A stretch of 64,000 bases of DNA, taken from NCBI RefSeq assembly GCF_002355335.1, contig NZ_AP014946.1:2929501-2993500 (forward strand), in the 5' to 3' direction. Made by a program: the position numbers and the translations under genes. This DNA comes from Variibacter gotjawalensis. Its GTDB lineage: Bacteria > Pseudomonadota > Alphaproteobacteria > Rhizobiales > Xanthobacteraceae. Below are positions 26,811 to 37,661 of the stretch, one piece after another (the stretch's first letter is position 1; each line of letters starts with the position of its first letter). A model generated the notes under the pieces. That model was not told the origin of the DNA. It saw nothing but the letters and a program-made list of their open reading frames with translations, and ran no database searches.

Positions 26811-27569
26811 ATGACCCCAGTCGCAGAACGTCGTTTGCGGATCGCGGTAAGCGAAGGCAATCCGGTGGAAGATTTCGAAGACACACGTGAGCCCGAGACG
26901 GTGGAAGAGCCGGTACAGCGCCCCGAAGAACTGCGCTTGATCGAAGCGTTGCTGTTCGCCGCGAGCGAGCCGCTCGACGAGAAGACGCTCGGCGAGCGTC
27001 TCCCCGACGACACCGACGTCAAGGCAACGCTTCGCGCGCTGCAGACCGAATACGCGCCGCGCGGCGTCAACCTCGTCAGCATCGGCGGCAAGTGGACCTT
27101 CCGCACCGCCAACGATCTCGCGTGGCTGCTGTCGAAGAACATCGTCGAGCCGAAGAAACTGTCGCGCGCTGCGCTCGAGACGCTGGCGATCGTCGCCTAT
27201 CACCAGCCGGTGACCCGCGCCGAGATCGAAGAGATCCGCGGCGTCAACACGTCCAAGGGCACGCTCGACGTGCTGCTGGAGACCGGTTGGGTGCGCCTGC
27301 GTGGCCGCCGCAAGGCGCCGGGGCGTCCGGTCACTTACGGCACGACCGAGAATTTCCTCAGCCAATTCGGCCTCGAGGCGCTCAACGACCTGCCGGGCCT
27401 CGAAGAGCTGAAGGGCGCGGGCCTGCTGGAGGGCGGCCTGCCGGCCGGCTTCTCGGTACCGTCGCCGTCCGACGATCCGGCTTTGCGCGACGACGAGGAC
27501 CCGCTAGAAGACACCCCGGAGCTCGACCTCACCCTCGCGGTGCCGTCGGAGCGTACCGACGAAGAGTAG
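26811..27569 (+). CDS. scpB: Segregation and condensation protein B
   Basis: A 252-residue ScpB with two winged-helix domains that associates with ScpA and SMC. Recognisable segments are LRLIEALLFAASEPLDEKTL, WTFRTANDLAWLL, ALETLAIVAYHQPVTRAEIE and EIRGVNTSKGTLDVLLETGW. The C-terminus is an acidic disordered tail. ATG at 26811 has an ideal AGGAGG at 5-bp spacing. An alternative ATG at 26760 also has a purine-rich site and would overlap scpA; it would add 17 residues. Confidence 0.94.
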   Translation: MTPVAERRLRIAVSEGNPVEDFEDTREPETVEEPVQRPEELRLIEALLFAASEPLDEKTLGERLPDDTDVKATLRALQTEYAPRGVNLVSIGGKWTFRTANDLAWLLSKNIVEPKKLSRAALETLAIVAYHQPVTRAEIEEIRGVNTSKGTLDVLLETGWVRLRGRRKAPGRPVTYGTTENFLSQFGLEALNDLPGLEELKGAGLLEGGLPAGFSVPSPSDDPALRDDEDPLEDTPELDLTLAVPSERTDEE

Positions 27570-27585
27570 TTCTGCGGGGAATTCG

Positions 27586-27633
27586 GCGCATGATCAGGAA
27601 AAGTGGTCACCGGTTTTCCGTCCGATCATGCGC
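27586..27633. repeat. Short palindromic repeat (gcgcatgatc ... gatcatgcgc)
   Basis: Outer arms gcgcatgatc (27586-27595) and gatcatgcgc (27624-27633) enclose a second complementary pair, ggaaaa and ttttcc, around gtggtcaccgg. Elements of this form are widespread in Rhizobiales genomes. It sits just after scpB, 8 bp before the next gene start. Confidence 0.8.
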
Positions 27634-27641
27634 GTGAAAAA

Positions 27642-28757
27642 ATGAGTGCTGCGCCTGAGCGGCGGGGGTTCATCGATCGCTTGGTGTCGCGTCCGCGCAC
27701 CCCGGCGTCGATTCCGGCGCGTCTCGTCTACGAGGGGGTCTCGCATCGCTACGGCGACGTCGAGGCCGTGCGAGGCATCGATCTCGACATCGCGCCCGGC
27801 GAAGTGATCTGTCTCCTCGGCCCGTCCGGCTGCGGCAAGACGACGTTGCTGCGCCTCGCCGCCGGCGTCGAGACGCCGCTGTCGGGGCGCATCCTCATCA
27901 ACGGCCAGGACGTCAGCACGGGCCGCAACGCCGTTCCGCCCGAGAAGCGCGGCGTCGGCCTGATGTTCCAGGATTTCGCGCTCTTCCCGCATCTCACCAA
28001 TCTCGCCAACGTGATGTTTGGTTTGCGCGATATGTCGCGCGCCGATGCGGAACGCGAAGCGCGCCTCGCGCTCGAGCGTGTCGGCGTCGCCCGTTATGCG
28101 GACGGCTATCCGCACATGTTGTCGGGCGGCGAGCAGCAGCGCGTTGCGCTTGCCCGCGCCGTCGCGCCACGACCGAATGTGCTGCTGATGGACGAGCCAT
28201 TCTCCGGCCTCGACAAGCGCCTGCGCGACGAAGTCCGCGAGGAAACGCTCAACGTCATGCGCGAGAGCCGCGTGACCTGCATCGTCGTCACGCACGATCC
28301 CGAGGAGGCGCTCCGCATCGGCGACCGCATCGTGCTGATGCGGGCAGGGCGCATCGTCCAGGCCGACACGCCGGAGAGGATCTACAGCAAGCCACGCGAT
28401 CTCGCCGCCGCGCGCTACTTCACGGATCTCAACGAATTTTACGGCGAAGTTCAGGGCGGTAAAGTCGAAACGCCCGTCGGCAGCTTCAAAGCACCCGGCT
28501 TATCCGAAGGGACGCAAGCGGTCGTCGCCGTGCGGCCGGACGCCATCTCGGTCGGCTTCCCGAGCAGCGGAATCGGCGGCCGGTTGCGCAGCATCCGTTT
28601 CCTCGGCGAGGTCGATCTCCTGGAGATCGTCGTCCAGGGTAGCGAGCGGCCGATCAAGGCCCGGCTGCGGGGTGCGCGCGGCATGGCCGTCAACACTCCC
28701 GTAGCTGTGACGATCGATCCGGCTGAAGTCCTTGTCTTTCCGGCCGACGAGGCCTAG
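27642..28757 (+). CDS. ABC transporter ATP-binding protein (Fe3+/polyamine-type), no permease nearby
   Basis: A 371-residue ATPase of the CUT1/FbpC/PotA type. Walker A is [12 protein letters not shown], the signature is [14 protein letters not shown], Walker B ends [12 protein letters not shown], and the switch His is in [14 protein letters not shown]-terminal TOBE-like domain (about residues 280-365, including [14 protein letters not shown]) follows. Such ATPases energise import of ferric ions, polyamines or similar. The usual permease and binding-protein genes are absent; neighbours are scpB and tatA. The start at 27642 (MSAAPERRG) avoids reading through the palindromic repeat. Confidence 0.88.
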   Translation: MSAAPERRGFIDRLVSRPRTPASIPARLVYEGVSHRYGDVEAVRGIDLDIAPGEVICLLGPSGCGKTTLLRLAAGVETPLSGRILINGQDVSTGRNAVPPEKRGVGLMFQDFALFPHLTNLANVMFGLRDMSRADAEREARLALERVGVARYADGYPHMLSGGEQQRVALARAVAPRPNVLLMDEPFSGLDKRLRDEVREETLNVMRESRVTCIVVTHDPEEALRIGDRIVLMRAGRIVQADTPERIYSKPRDLAAARYFTDLNEFYGEVQGGKVETPVGSFKAPGLSEGTQAVVAVRPDAISVGFPSSGIGGRLRSIRFLGEVDLLEIVVQGSERPIKARLRGARGMAVNTPVAVTIDPAEVLVFPADEA

Positions 28758-28822
28758 GTTCAGTTGGGAACAAGGGGCCGATACGGCAAAAGCCGGTTGC
28801 GCCCGCGCGGAGGATTATCCCT

Positions 28823-29074
28823 ATGGGATCGTTAAGCATTTGGCATTGGCTCGTGGTTGTCGTCGTGGTCCTGCTGCTGTTCGGCCGCGGCAAGATTTCC
28901 GAGCTCATGGGCGACATGGCGCAGGGCATCAAGGCGTTCAAGAAGGGCATGTCCGACGAGGACGTGGCCAAGAATGAGCCCGCCAAGAGCGACCAGCTGA
29001 AGACCATCAACCAAGAGCCTGGTCTCGCAAATCGCGCCCAGACAGAGCGCAAGGCTGAGGGTTCGACCCTCTAA
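28823..29074 (+). CDS. tatA: Sec-independent protein translocase subunit TatA
   Basis: An 83-residue pore-forming subunit of the twin-arginine translocase. One N-terminal TM helix ([19 protein letters not shown]) is followed by the FGRGK hinge, an amphipathic helix ([16 protein letters not shown]) and an acidic tail. A GGAGGAT site precedes the start. First gene of a tatABC operon, with a 53-bp gap to tatB. Confidence 0.96.
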   Translation: MGSLSIWHWLVVVVVVLLLFGRGKISELMGDMAQGIKAFKKGMSDEDVAKNEPAKSDQLKTINQEPGLANRAQTERKAEGSTL

Positions 29075-29127
29075 GCCCATCTGGGAATAGGCGGCGCAGC
29101 GTATAGCGCCGCCGCGCGGAGAAACTC

Positions 29128-29679
29128 ATGTTCGACATCAGTTGGGGCGAGCTGATCCTGATCGGCATGGTCGCGCTGATTGTCATTGGCCCGAAGGAAC
29201 TGCCGACAGTCCTGCGCACGATGGGTCAGTACATGACCAAGATCAGGCGCATGGCGTCCGAATTCCAAGGTCAGTTCAACGAAGCCATGCGTGAAGCTGA
29301 GATGTCGGACCTCAAAGACAAGGTCGACGGTCTCCGCGACACCGCCAAGGGCTTCAACCCGATGCAGACCATTCGGGACGAATTCCAAAACGCCAAATCC
29401 CAGTTCGACGCTGCGACGAAAGACGTCGGCGTATCGAGCGCGGACCTGACGCCGTCGACGGGCGGAACACCGTCGGCACCGGCCGCCGACATCAGCACGC
29501 CGATGCCCGAGATGCCGCCGCCCGTGAACCCGCACGAATTCGCCGCACCGCCGGCCGAGACGGCGGCTCCCGCGACCGCAGCGCCTGACGCGCATCCGGA
29601 GCGCGCCGCACTCGATGGCGCGCCTGCGCCCGCAGAGCCTCCGAAAGCTGATGCTCCTAAGTCCGGGAGCGCGGCATGA
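29128..29679 (+). CDS. tatB: Sec-independent protein translocase subunit TatB
   Basis: A 183-residue TatB, part of the TatBC signal-peptide receptor. The TM helix with [20 protein letters not shown], the GPKELP hinge and the long amphipathic helix ([20 protein letters not shown]) are typical. The C-terminal half is a Pro/Ala/Glu-rich disordered tail, common in Alphaproteobacteria. Its stop overlaps the tatC start by 4 bp (ATGA), indicating coupled translation. Confidence 0.96.
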   Translation: MFDISWGELILIGMVALIVIGPKELPTVLRTMGQYMTKIRRMASEFQGQFNEAMREAEMSDLKDKVDGLRDTAKGFNPMQTIRDEFQNAKSQFDAATKDVGVSSADLTPSTGGTPSAPAADISTPMPEMPPPVNPHEFAAPPAETAAPATAAPDAHPERAALDGAPAPAEPPKADAPKSGSAA

Positions 29680-30470
29680 GCCAAGACGACATCGACGCCT
29701 CCAAGGCGCCGTTGATGGACCACCTGATCGAGCTGCGCTCGCGCCTCATCAAGGCGCTGCTCGCCATCTTCCTGATGTTCATCATCTGCTTCTATTTCTC
29801 CGAGCAGATCTTCAACATCCTGGTCTGGCCGTATTCGCTCGTCGTCGGCTCCAGCGCGAAATTCATCTACACGCAGCTGCTCGAATACTTCCTCACGCGC
29901 TTGAAGCTCGCGCTGTTCGGCGCGTGTTTCCTGGCGTTTCCCGTGATAGCGGGACAGCTCTACATGTTCGTCGCGCCCGGCCTCTACAAACACGAGCGCC
30001 AAGCCTTCCTGCCGTATCTCATCGCGACGCCGATCTTCTTCGCGCTCGGCTCGATGATGGTTTACTTCGTCGCCATGCCGATGCTGGTGAAGTTCTCGGT
30101 GTCGATGCAGCAGGCGCCGGGCGACGGCAACGCCGCGATCGAACTGTTGCCGAAGGTCGCTGAATATCTCTCGCTGATCATGTCGCTGATCTTCGCGTTC
30201 GGCATCGCGTTCCAGCTTCCCGTGATCCTCACGCTGCTCGCGCGCGTCGGCATTCTGACCTCCGAGAGCCTGCGCGCGAAACGCCGCTACTTCATCGTCG
30301 GCGCCTTCGTCATCGCGGCGGTGCTCACCCCACCGGACGTGATCAGCCAGCTCGCGCTCGCGCTGCCGCTGATGATCCTTTACGAGGGGTCGATCTGGGC
30401 CGCCAAGTGGGTCGAGCCGAAGCAGAAACCGGCGACCGATCCGTCCACGGACGTCACCCCGGCCGAGTAG
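29676..30470 (+). CDS. tatC: Sec-independent protein translocase subunit TatC
   Basis: A 264-residue polytopic membrane protein that recognises the twin-arginine motif. [18 protein letters not shown] at the N-terminus is the TatC hallmark, and six TM helices can be traced, including AYxxxLxxF-type [30 protein letters not shown], and the last pair near [20 protein letters not shown] likely Tat client in this window is the receptor at 1065-2039. serS follows after a repeat-filled gap. Confidence 0.97.
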   Translation: MSQDDIDASKAPLMDHLIELRSRLIKALLAIFLMFIICFYFSEQIFNILVWPYSLVVGSSAKFIYTQLLEYFLTRLKLALFGACFLAFPVIAGQLYMFVAPGLYKHERQAFLPYLIATPIFFALGSMMVYFVAMPMLVKFSVSMQQAPGDGNAAIELLPKVAEYLSLIMSLIFAFGIAFQLPVILTLLARVGILTSESLRAKRRYFIVGAFVIAAVLTPPDVISQLALALPLMILYEGSIWAAKWVEPKQKPATDPSTDVTPAE

Positions 30471-30474
30471 TTGA

Positions 30475-32073
<1,599 letters not shown>

Positions 32074-32094
32074 GCATCGGCCAAACAGTAAAGC

Positions 32095-32231
32095 TGTCAT
32101 CCCGGACGTGAGCGGCTGCGCGCAGCGCAGCGGCGAGCAGATCCGGGAACCATGTACCCCAAGCGGTAGCAGGGATACGTGGATCCCGGCTCTCACTGCT
32201 TGCTGCGCAAGCAGGCTCGGCCGGGATGACA
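32095..32231. repeat. Palindromic repeat, tgtcatcccgg family, copy 2
   Basis: Starts tgtcatcccggacgtgagcg, contains gggatacgtggatcccgg in the centre and ends ccgggatgaca. It occupies nearly the whole gap between serS and surE. Confidence 0.85.
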
Positions 32232-32261
32232 GCAGAATTCAATCGATAGGCGGACAATCGA

Positions 32262-33035
32262 ATGCGCATTCTTGTGACCAACGACGACGGCATCAACGCG
32301 CCGGGCCTGAAAATCTGCGCCGACATCGCGCGCGCGATTTCCGACGACGTGTGGATCGTCGCGCCGGAATTCGATCAATCCGGCGTGTCGCACTCGCTGT
32401 CGCTCAACGACCCGCTGCGTCTGCGCGAACTCGGCGACAAGCATTTTGCCGTCAAAGGCACGCCGACCGACTGCGTGATCATGGGCGTTCGGCACGTGCT
32501 GGACAAACGTCCAGACCTCGTCCTCTCGGGTGTCAATCGCGGCCAGAACGTCGCCGAAGACGTGCTCTATTCGGGCACCGTGGCGGCCGCGAAAGAGGGC
32601 ACCGTGCTCGGTATTCCGTCGATCGCGCTCAGCCAGGCCTACGGCCTCGAAACGCGCCACAACCCGTTGTGGGAGACCGGCGCGAAGCATGGTCCGGATA
32701 TCGTGCGGCGCATTCTCGACCTTGGAATACCGGCTGACACGCTGGTCAACGTCAACTTCCCGGATTGCGCGCCCGACGCCATCGAGGGCATCTCGGTGAC
32801 GCAGCAGGGCAAGCGCGATCAGGACATCCTGCGCATCGACGCGCGGCACGACGGCCGCGGCAATCCGTATTACTGGATTGCCTTCGCGCGAAAGGAACGT
32901 CCGGCCCCGCGCGTCGGCACCGATCTATCGGCGCTCGCGCATCGTCATATTTCTGTGACTCCGCTGCGGCTCGATTTGACCGACGAGCCTTTGATGACCA
33001 AGCTCGCCGAGAAGTTTCCGCGACCGAAAAAGTAA
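32262..33035 (+). CDS. surE: 5'/3'-nucleotidase SurE
   Basis: A 257-residue metal-dependent nucleoside monophosphate phosphatase acting in stationary-phase and stress survival. The N-terminus [17 protein letters not shown] contains the metal-binding Asp pair; the family signatures [14 protein letters not shown] and [19 protein letters not shown] are complete. It is followed by pcm after a palindromic repeat, the classical surE-pcm order. Confidence 0.97.
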   Translation: MRILVTNDDGINAPGLKICADIARAISDDVWIVAPEFDQSGVSHSLSLNDPLRLRELGDKHFAVKGTPTDCVIMGVRHVLDKRPDLVLSGVNRGQNVAEDVLYSGTVAAAKEGTVLGIPSIALSQAYGLETRHNPLWETGAKHGPDIVRRILDLGIPADTLVNVNFPDCAPDAIEGISVTQQGKRDQDILRIDARHDGRGNPYYWIAFARKERPAPRVGTDLSALAHRHISVTPLRLDLTDEPLMTKLAEKFPRPKK

Positions 33036-33038
33036 CTT

Positions 33039-33133
33039 GTAGCCCGGATGAGCGAAGCGACATCCGGGGTCTTATTCGAAGCCTTTTGCTATCCCGGATT
33101 GCGCACGGCTGTGCCGCGCTCCATCCGGGCTAC
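33039..33133. repeat. Palindromic repeat, gtagcccggatgag family, copy in the surE-pcm gap
   Basis: gtagcccggatgagcgaagc at the left and catccgggctac at the right are complementary ends. The element begins 3 bp after the surE stop and ends 43 bp before the chosen pcm start. Related units are in the tandem array at 690-1046 and at 41831-41933. Confidence 0.85.
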
Positions 33134-33176
33134 ACGAGAGAGTGGATTGCAGCAGGGCGACGGCAGCATCAACCGC

Positions 33177-33800
33177 ATGGAATTCCTTCTCGCGCTGCGT
33201 AAGCGCGGGATCGGGGATCCCAACGTGCTGCGCGCGATGGACGAAGTACCGCGCGAGCATTTCGTCACCGCGGAATTTGCCGACAACGCGTACGCGAACC
33301 AGGCGTTGCCGATCGCCTGCGGTCAGACCATCAGCCAGCCGTATCTCGTCGCCTATATGACGGCCGCGCTCGACGTGCGTCCGCACCACCGCGTGCTCGA
33401 AGTCGGCACCGGCTCCGGCTACCAGGCCGCGATCCTCTCGCGCATGTCCGGCGACGTCGTCACGATCGAGCGCTTCCACACGTTGGCACTCGCCGCCAGC
33501 GTCCGCTTCGAAACGCTCCGGCTCAACAATCTCCACGTTGTCGTCGGCGACGGCATGGTGCCGCTGCCGGGCGAGCGCCGCTTCGATCGCATCATGGTGA
33601 CGGCCGCCGCCGAGGAGATGCCGCAGGCGCTGGTCACGCAGCTCGCCCTCGATGGCGTGATGATCATCCCGGTCGGCGAACACGACGGCATCCAAAAGCT
33701 CAAGCGCATGCGCAAGGATAAGGACGGCAACGTCACCACCGAGGATTTGATGCAGGTGCGTTTCGTGCCGCTGCTGCCGGGCAAGGCGCGGGAGCTCTGA
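33177..33800 (+). CDS. pcm: Protein-L-isoaspartate O-methyltransferase
   Basis: A 207-residue SAM-dependent enzyme that repairs isoaspartyl damage in proteins. The SAM motif is RVLEVGTGSGYQAAIL, with FDRIMVTAAAEEMP and the C-terminal VRFVPLLPGKA also typical; ACGQTISQPYLVAYM is the substrate-binding signature. ATG at 33177 (MEFLLALRKRG) is chosen; in-frame GTG/TTG codons about 30 bp upstream could add 10-12 residues, which some relatives have. Confidence 0.93.
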   Translation: MEFLLALRKRGIGDPNVLRAMDEVPREHFVTAEFADNAYANQALPIACGQTISQPYLVAYMTAALDVRPHHRVLEVGTGSGYQAAILSRMSGDVVTIERFHTLALAASVRFETLRLNNLHVVVGDGMVPLPGERRFDRIMVTAAAEEMPQALVTQLALDGVMIIPVGEHDGIQKLKRMRKDKDGNVTTEDLMQVRFVPLLPGKAREL

Positions 33801-33819
33801 TCTCCGGTCCGTCATCCTA

Positions 33820-34016
33820 GAGAGCCTGACCGGAAACGATCGCGCGAGACATCATTGGGCTGTCATCCCGGACGGCGAAGCCGATCCGGGAACCACGTAT
33901 CCCTGCGCACGATTGGGCTACGTGGTTCCCGGATAGCCGCTTCGCGGCTTCCGGGATGACAGCCGAGAGGGAGGATTGGCCGAAGATATGTTCTCTGCTT
34001 TTTCGGTCAGGCTCTC
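33820..34016. repeat. Composite palindromic element: 17-bp terminal inverted repeats around a tgtcatcccgg unit
   Basis: gagagcctgaccggaaa (33820-33836) matches the reverse complement of ttttcggtcaggctctc (34000-34016) with one mismatch. Between them lies copy 3 of the tgtcatcccgg repeat (33861-33961). The right terminal repeat overlaps the stop codon (TGA, 34017-34015) of the minus-strand YcaQ-like gene. No coding sequence is inside. Confidence 0.8.
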
Positions 34017-35169
34017 AGGGCGACGGTTCAGCAAACTGAAATTGCGCGAAACGGTGCAGCTCTTCTTCAACAAGCTTCTTGTGCGCCTTCGCCTTGCCGT
34101 CGCCGACCCACGTCCATTTCTGCATCAGTAATTTCTTGTTGGCGCGGTCTGCTTTGATATCGAGCGCGGCGACAATCTTGTCGCCGATCAAAACCGGTAG
34201 CGCGAAGTAACCCAACACGCGCTTTTCCTTCGGCACATACGCCTCGAACAGATGATCGTAGCCGAAGAAAAACTTCAGCCGTTTGCGCTGAATGATCAGC
34301 GGGTCGAACGGCGAGAGAACATGCGTCAGCGTCGGCTCAACATGCTCCTGCTCGAGCAGCGCAGGCCGCACCCAATGTTCGACTTTTCCTGCGTCTTCAA
34401 TCGCCAGCGGAACGAGTTCGCCCTTGCGCACGCGGCGTTCGATGAGTTGCCGGATCGCGGGCTTACGCGGCGCGTCGAGATGGCAGATCGAATCCAAACT
34501 GACGATGCCTTGCGCCGTCAGCGCACGGTCGAGCAGATACGTTACGGTCTCGCTTTCCGATGCGGGTTTCGGACGTTTGTCCCAGCCGAAATGCCGCTCG
34601 GTGAGATCGTAAGTCTTCAGCATGCCGGTCCGCGCGCTCACCGTCAGCGCGCCGGTGAAGAACGCGAGCTGTAACGCACGCCGCGAGGGCTTGCGTGACG
34701 CCCACGCATGATCCTTCTCGCGTAATTCGTCGTCCGTGATGTCGCGGATCGACAAAGCGCCGTCTTTGCGGACCAGGCGCATCACCTTGCGCAGGTCCTC
34801 CGGCTGCACGCCCTTGAACCAGGCGCGTTCCTTCTCCGGATACGTCCGCATCGCGCGAGCGAAGAAGCGATAGTCGCTGCTCGGCACGTAAGCGAGCGCG
34901 TGCGTCCAATATTCGAAGACGGATTTCTCGACGCTCTGCGCCTGGCGCAGATGCTCCCGCCGGTACTCGGGGATGCGGGACCACAGAATGTGGTGATGGC
35001 AGCGTTCGATCACGTTGATCGTGTCGATCTGCACGTAGCCGAGATGCGCCACCGCCTTCGCGGTCGCTTCCGGACCGCCGCCGAAAGGCTCGCGCGTGTC
35101 CAAGCGCTGTGCCGTCAACCACAAATGGCGGGCGGTCGCTTTAGTGAGGGGAAGGGGCTTCTTCGGCAT
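34015..35169 (-). CDS. YcaQ-like winged-helix DNA glycosylase (crosslink repair family)
   Basis: A 384-residue protein of the HTH_42/YcaQ-AlkX family; characterised members (E. coli YcaQ, Streptomyces AlkZ) unhook interstrand crosslinks or excise bulky alkyl lesions. The QxD/QxQ catalytic motif of the family appears as GYVQIDTINVIERCHHHILW. Other conserved stretches are FEYWTHALAYVP, PSRRALQLAFFTGALTVS, LSPFDPLIIQRKRLKFFFGY and VLGYFALPVLIGDKIVA. It interrupts the usual pcm-nlpD order, on the opposite strand. Its 3' end lies in a composite repeat. Confidence 0.85.
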   Translation of the reverse strand: MPKKPLPLTKATARHLWLTAQRLDTREPFGGGPEATAKAVAHLGYVQIDTINVIERCHHHILWSRIPEYRREHLRQAQSVEKSVFEYWTHALAYVPSSDYRFFARAMRTYPEKERAWFKGVQPEDLRKVMRLVRKDGALSIRDITDDELREKDHAWASRKPSRRALQLAFFTGALTVSARTGMLKTYDLTERHFGWDKRPKPASESETVTYLLDRALTAQGIVSLDSICHLDAPRKPAIRQLIERRVRKGELVPLAIEDAGKVEHWVRPALLEQEHVEPTLTHVLSPFDPLIIQRKRLKFFFGYDHLFEAYVPKEKRVLGYFALPVLIGDKIVAALDIKADRANKKLLMQKWTWVGDGKAKAHKKLVEEELHRFAQFQFAEPSP

Positions 35170-35295
35170 GCGCGTTTCGGCGAATTCTTCAAATCGACAT
35201 TAAGGTTGAGACGGATTCACTTTGCTTAAACCTCTATTTACCGCGGCGGTGTTTACTCCGAATTCGAGTTGTTCTGTAGCGTATGAGTAACCAAA

Positions 35296-36492
35296 ATGCC
35301 GTTTCGCGTAGTCACCCCGCGTCAGCGGGTTGTCGTCAGAGTAGCTGCCCTCTGCTTGTTTTCTGTCAGCGTCGCGGCCTGTAGTTCGGATGTCGCCAGA
35401 TTTGAGGGCGGCCCACAACAGCGCACCGCTCAGCGCTACCCGTCAGCTCTGGAAACGACCGGCTCGGTGCAGGACCAGCGTGGCCACGCGCCGCGCTACG
35501 AGAGCCAAGCCCCGATCGAGCGTCAACAGCTCCCGGAAGCTCCGCAGCAATCATATAATCCGCCGCCGGCTCAGCCGCGTCAGGCTTCGGCCGCTCCGGC
35601 CCAGATGAAGCACGCGGCTCAGCCGCGCCAGCTCGCCGCGATGCGTAATTCGCAGCCGTCGGCTCCGGCACCGGCGCGCTCGTCCGGCGTTCACGTCGCG
35701 ACCGCCAAGGACAGCCTCGGCAGCATCGCTCAGCAATACGGCCGCACGCGCGCCGAAGTCGCCGCCGCCAACAGCCTCAAGGCGACCGATAAGATCAAGG
35801 CCGGTCAGCGCCTCATCATCCCGGGCGTCCCGCAGTCTCAGATCAAGACCGCTGCAGCGGAGCCCGCGAAGCCGGCCGCTCCGGCCCAGAAGATCGCGGC
35901 CGCTCAGCCGAACGCAAAGACCACGACGCCCGCTCAGAAGACCGCCGCCGCTCCGGGCAAGCCCGAGAAGCCGATGCAGGTCGCATCGGTTCAGCGCGGC
36001 GCCGCGCCGGCTAACCTGAAAGAACCGGAACGCGTCGAGAAGGCGAACCTCGCTTCGCCGAACCAGACGGCGGCTCCCGAGAAGGAAGCTCCGGCAGCGA
36101 CCGGCGCAACCTCCGCCTCGTTCCGCTGGCCGGTGCGCGGCCGCGTCGTCGCCGGCTTCGGCCCGAAGGGCAACGGCGAGAAGAACGAAGGCATCAATCT
36201 GGCGGTGCCGGAAGGCACGTCGGTCAAGGCCGCCGAAGACGGCGTCGTCGCTTACTCGGGCAACGAGCTCAAGGGCTACGGCAACCTCGTCCTCGTCCGT
36301 CACGCCAACGGCTATGTCACGGCTTACGCTCATGCGAGCGAGCTGAAGGTGAAGCGCGGCGAGACCGTAAAGCGCGGTCAGATCATCGCGAATGCCGGCC
36401 AGACCGGCAACGTTTCATCGCCGCAACTGCATTTCGAAGTGCGCAAGGGTTCGACCCCGGTCGACCCGATGCCGTACCTCAACGGAAACTGA
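35296..36492 (+). CDS. nlpD: NlpD-like LysM/M23-fold lipoprotein, probably catalytically inactive
   Basis: A 398-residue envelope protein. A signal peptide ends at the lipobox VAAC (Cys29). Residues about 131-177 form a LysM domain (ATAKDSLGSIAQQYGRTRAE). The C-terminal ~110 residues have the M23/LytM fold (WPVRGRVVAGFGPKGN, GYGNLVLVRHANGYVTAYAH, QLHFEVRKG). The metal-binding HxxxD of active M23 enzymes is replaced by NEGIN, as in NlpD, so it likely activates amidases rather than cutting peptidoglycan. Gene order surE-pcm-nlpD matches the classical cluster, but no rpoS follows. Confidence 0.87.
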   Translation: MPFRVVTPRQRVVVRVAALCLFSVSVAACSSDVARFEGGPQQRTAQRYPSALETTGSVQDQRGHAPRYESQAPIERQQLPEAPQQSYNPPPAQPRQASAAPAQMKHAAQPRQLAAMRNSQPSAPAPARSSGVHVATAKDSLGSIAQQYGRTRAEVAAANSLKATDKIKAGQRLIIPGVPQSQIKTAAAEPAKPAAPAQKIAAAQPNAKTTTPAQKTAAAPGKPEKPMQVASVQRGAAPANLKEPERVEKANLASPNQTAAPEKEAPAATGATSASFRWPVRGRVVAGFGPKGNGEKNEGINLAVPEGTSVKAAEDGVVAYSGNELKGYGNLVLVRHANGYVTAYAHASELKVKRGETVKRGQIIANAGQTGNVSSPQLHFEVRKGSTPVDPMPYLNGN

Positions 36493-36525
36493 GCCCGCAG
36501 CCCTCCAGAGGCTTGGTTCGACCGA

Positions 36526-36565
36526 CAACGGCCGTCTCCTCACGGAGGCGGTCGTTGACGTTTTT
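36526..36565 (+). terminator. Intrinsic terminator after nlpD
   Basis: caacggccgtctcc (36526-36539), loop tcac, ggaggcggtcgttg (36544-36557): a 14-bp stem with two G-U pairs, followed by a run of five T (36561-36565). It ends nlpD transcription. The T-run touches the 3' end of the convergent DUF815 gene. Confidence 0.75.
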
Positions 36566-37469
36566 ACTTCTTCTTTTTCGCTTTCGGCGCTTCGAGCTGC
36601 ACGCGCAGCCGGCCGGCGAGATCCTGCACGTATTGCCACGCGACGCGGCCGGAGCGTGAACCGCGCGTCGTCGCCCATTCGAGCGCCTCGCGTTCGAGCT
36701 GCTCGTCCTTCACCGGGATCTTGTGGTGCTTCACGTAGCCGCGAACCATCTCGAGATATTCGTCCTGGCTGCATTTGTGGAAGCCGAGCCAAAGCCCGAA
36801 GCGATCCGACAGCGAAACCTTCTCTTCGATCGCTTCGCCCGGATTGATCGACGTCGAGCGCTCGTTGTCCATCATGTCGCGCGGCAGAAGATGCCGCCGG
36901 TTCGACGTCGCGTAGAACAACACGTTGTCGGGCCGGCCTTCGATGCCGCCGTCGAGCACGGCTTTGAGCGATTTATACGACGTGTCGTCGTGATCGAACG
37001 AAAGGTCGTCGCAGAACACGATGAAGCGATGCTGCGAGGCGCGCATGATCGCCATCAGCTCCGGCAACGTCTCGATGTCCTCGCGGTGGATTTCGACAAG
37101 CTTCAAGCCCGACGGACCGTCCATCGTCGCCGCCACCGACGCATGCGCGGCCTTGACCAGTGACGACTTGCCCATGCCGCGCGAACCCCAGAGCAGGGCG
37201 TTGTTCGCCGGCAGTCCCTGCGCGAAGCGCTCGGTGTTTTCCATCAGCGTGTCGCGCACGCGATCGATGCCCTTGAGAAGACCCATATCGACCCGGTTGA
37301 CCCGCTTGACGGCGGTCAGCGTGTCGGTCGTCGGCGCCCAGACGAAGGCGTCGGCGGCCTCGAGATCGACAGCCGGCCGGGCCGGCGGGGCGAGGCGTTC
37401 GAGCGAATCCGCGATTCGCTTCAGGACCGTCATTACGGCGGTGCCATCCAATTCTGACGTTGATTTCAT
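36564..37469 (-). CDS. DUF815-family AAA-type ATPase
   Basis: A 301-residue P-loop ATPase. Walker A is LLWGSRGMGKSSLVKA, Walker B is FIVFCDDLSFDHDD, and the arginine-containing region YATSNRRHLLPRDMMDN resembles AAA sensor elements. DUF815 proteins are conserved in Rhizobiales and other Proteobacteria, but their function is not established. A Lys-rich C-terminus (KAKKKK) is present. Start at ATG 37469 (MKSTSELDG); the long upstream extension of the frame runs antisense to yajC and is not coding. Divergent from yajC with 192 bp between starts. Confidence 0.85.
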   Translation of the reverse strand: MKSTSELDGTAVMTVLKRIADSLERLAPPARPAVDLEAADAFVWAPTTDTLTAVKRVNRVDMGLLKGIDRVRDTLMENTERFAQGLPANNALLWGSRGMGKSSLVKAAHASVAATMDGPSGLKLVEIHREDIETLPELMAIMRASQHRFIVFCDDLSFDHDDTSYKSLKAVLDGGIEGRPDNVLFYATSNRRHLLPRDMMDNERSTSINPGEAIEEKVSLSDRFGLWLGFHKCSQDEYLEMVRGYVKHHKIPVKDEQLEREALEWATTRGSRSGRVAWQYVQDLAGRLRVQLEAPKAKKKK

Positions 37470-37661
37470 GCTCACTCCGGTGCGGCGACTGCTTAACCGG
37501 TGCGTTTCCCCCCGGCAAGCGGTCTCCCGCGACCATTCGGCACCCCTAAAAGCCCGGCCAAGCGTTGCTTTTGGGTCTCCGGCCAGTATAGTCCCGGCCG
37601 ATTTCGCGGCCATTGCGCTGCGGCCAAGAGGGGCCCCCGAGCCCCGTTCAAAGGACCTTCG

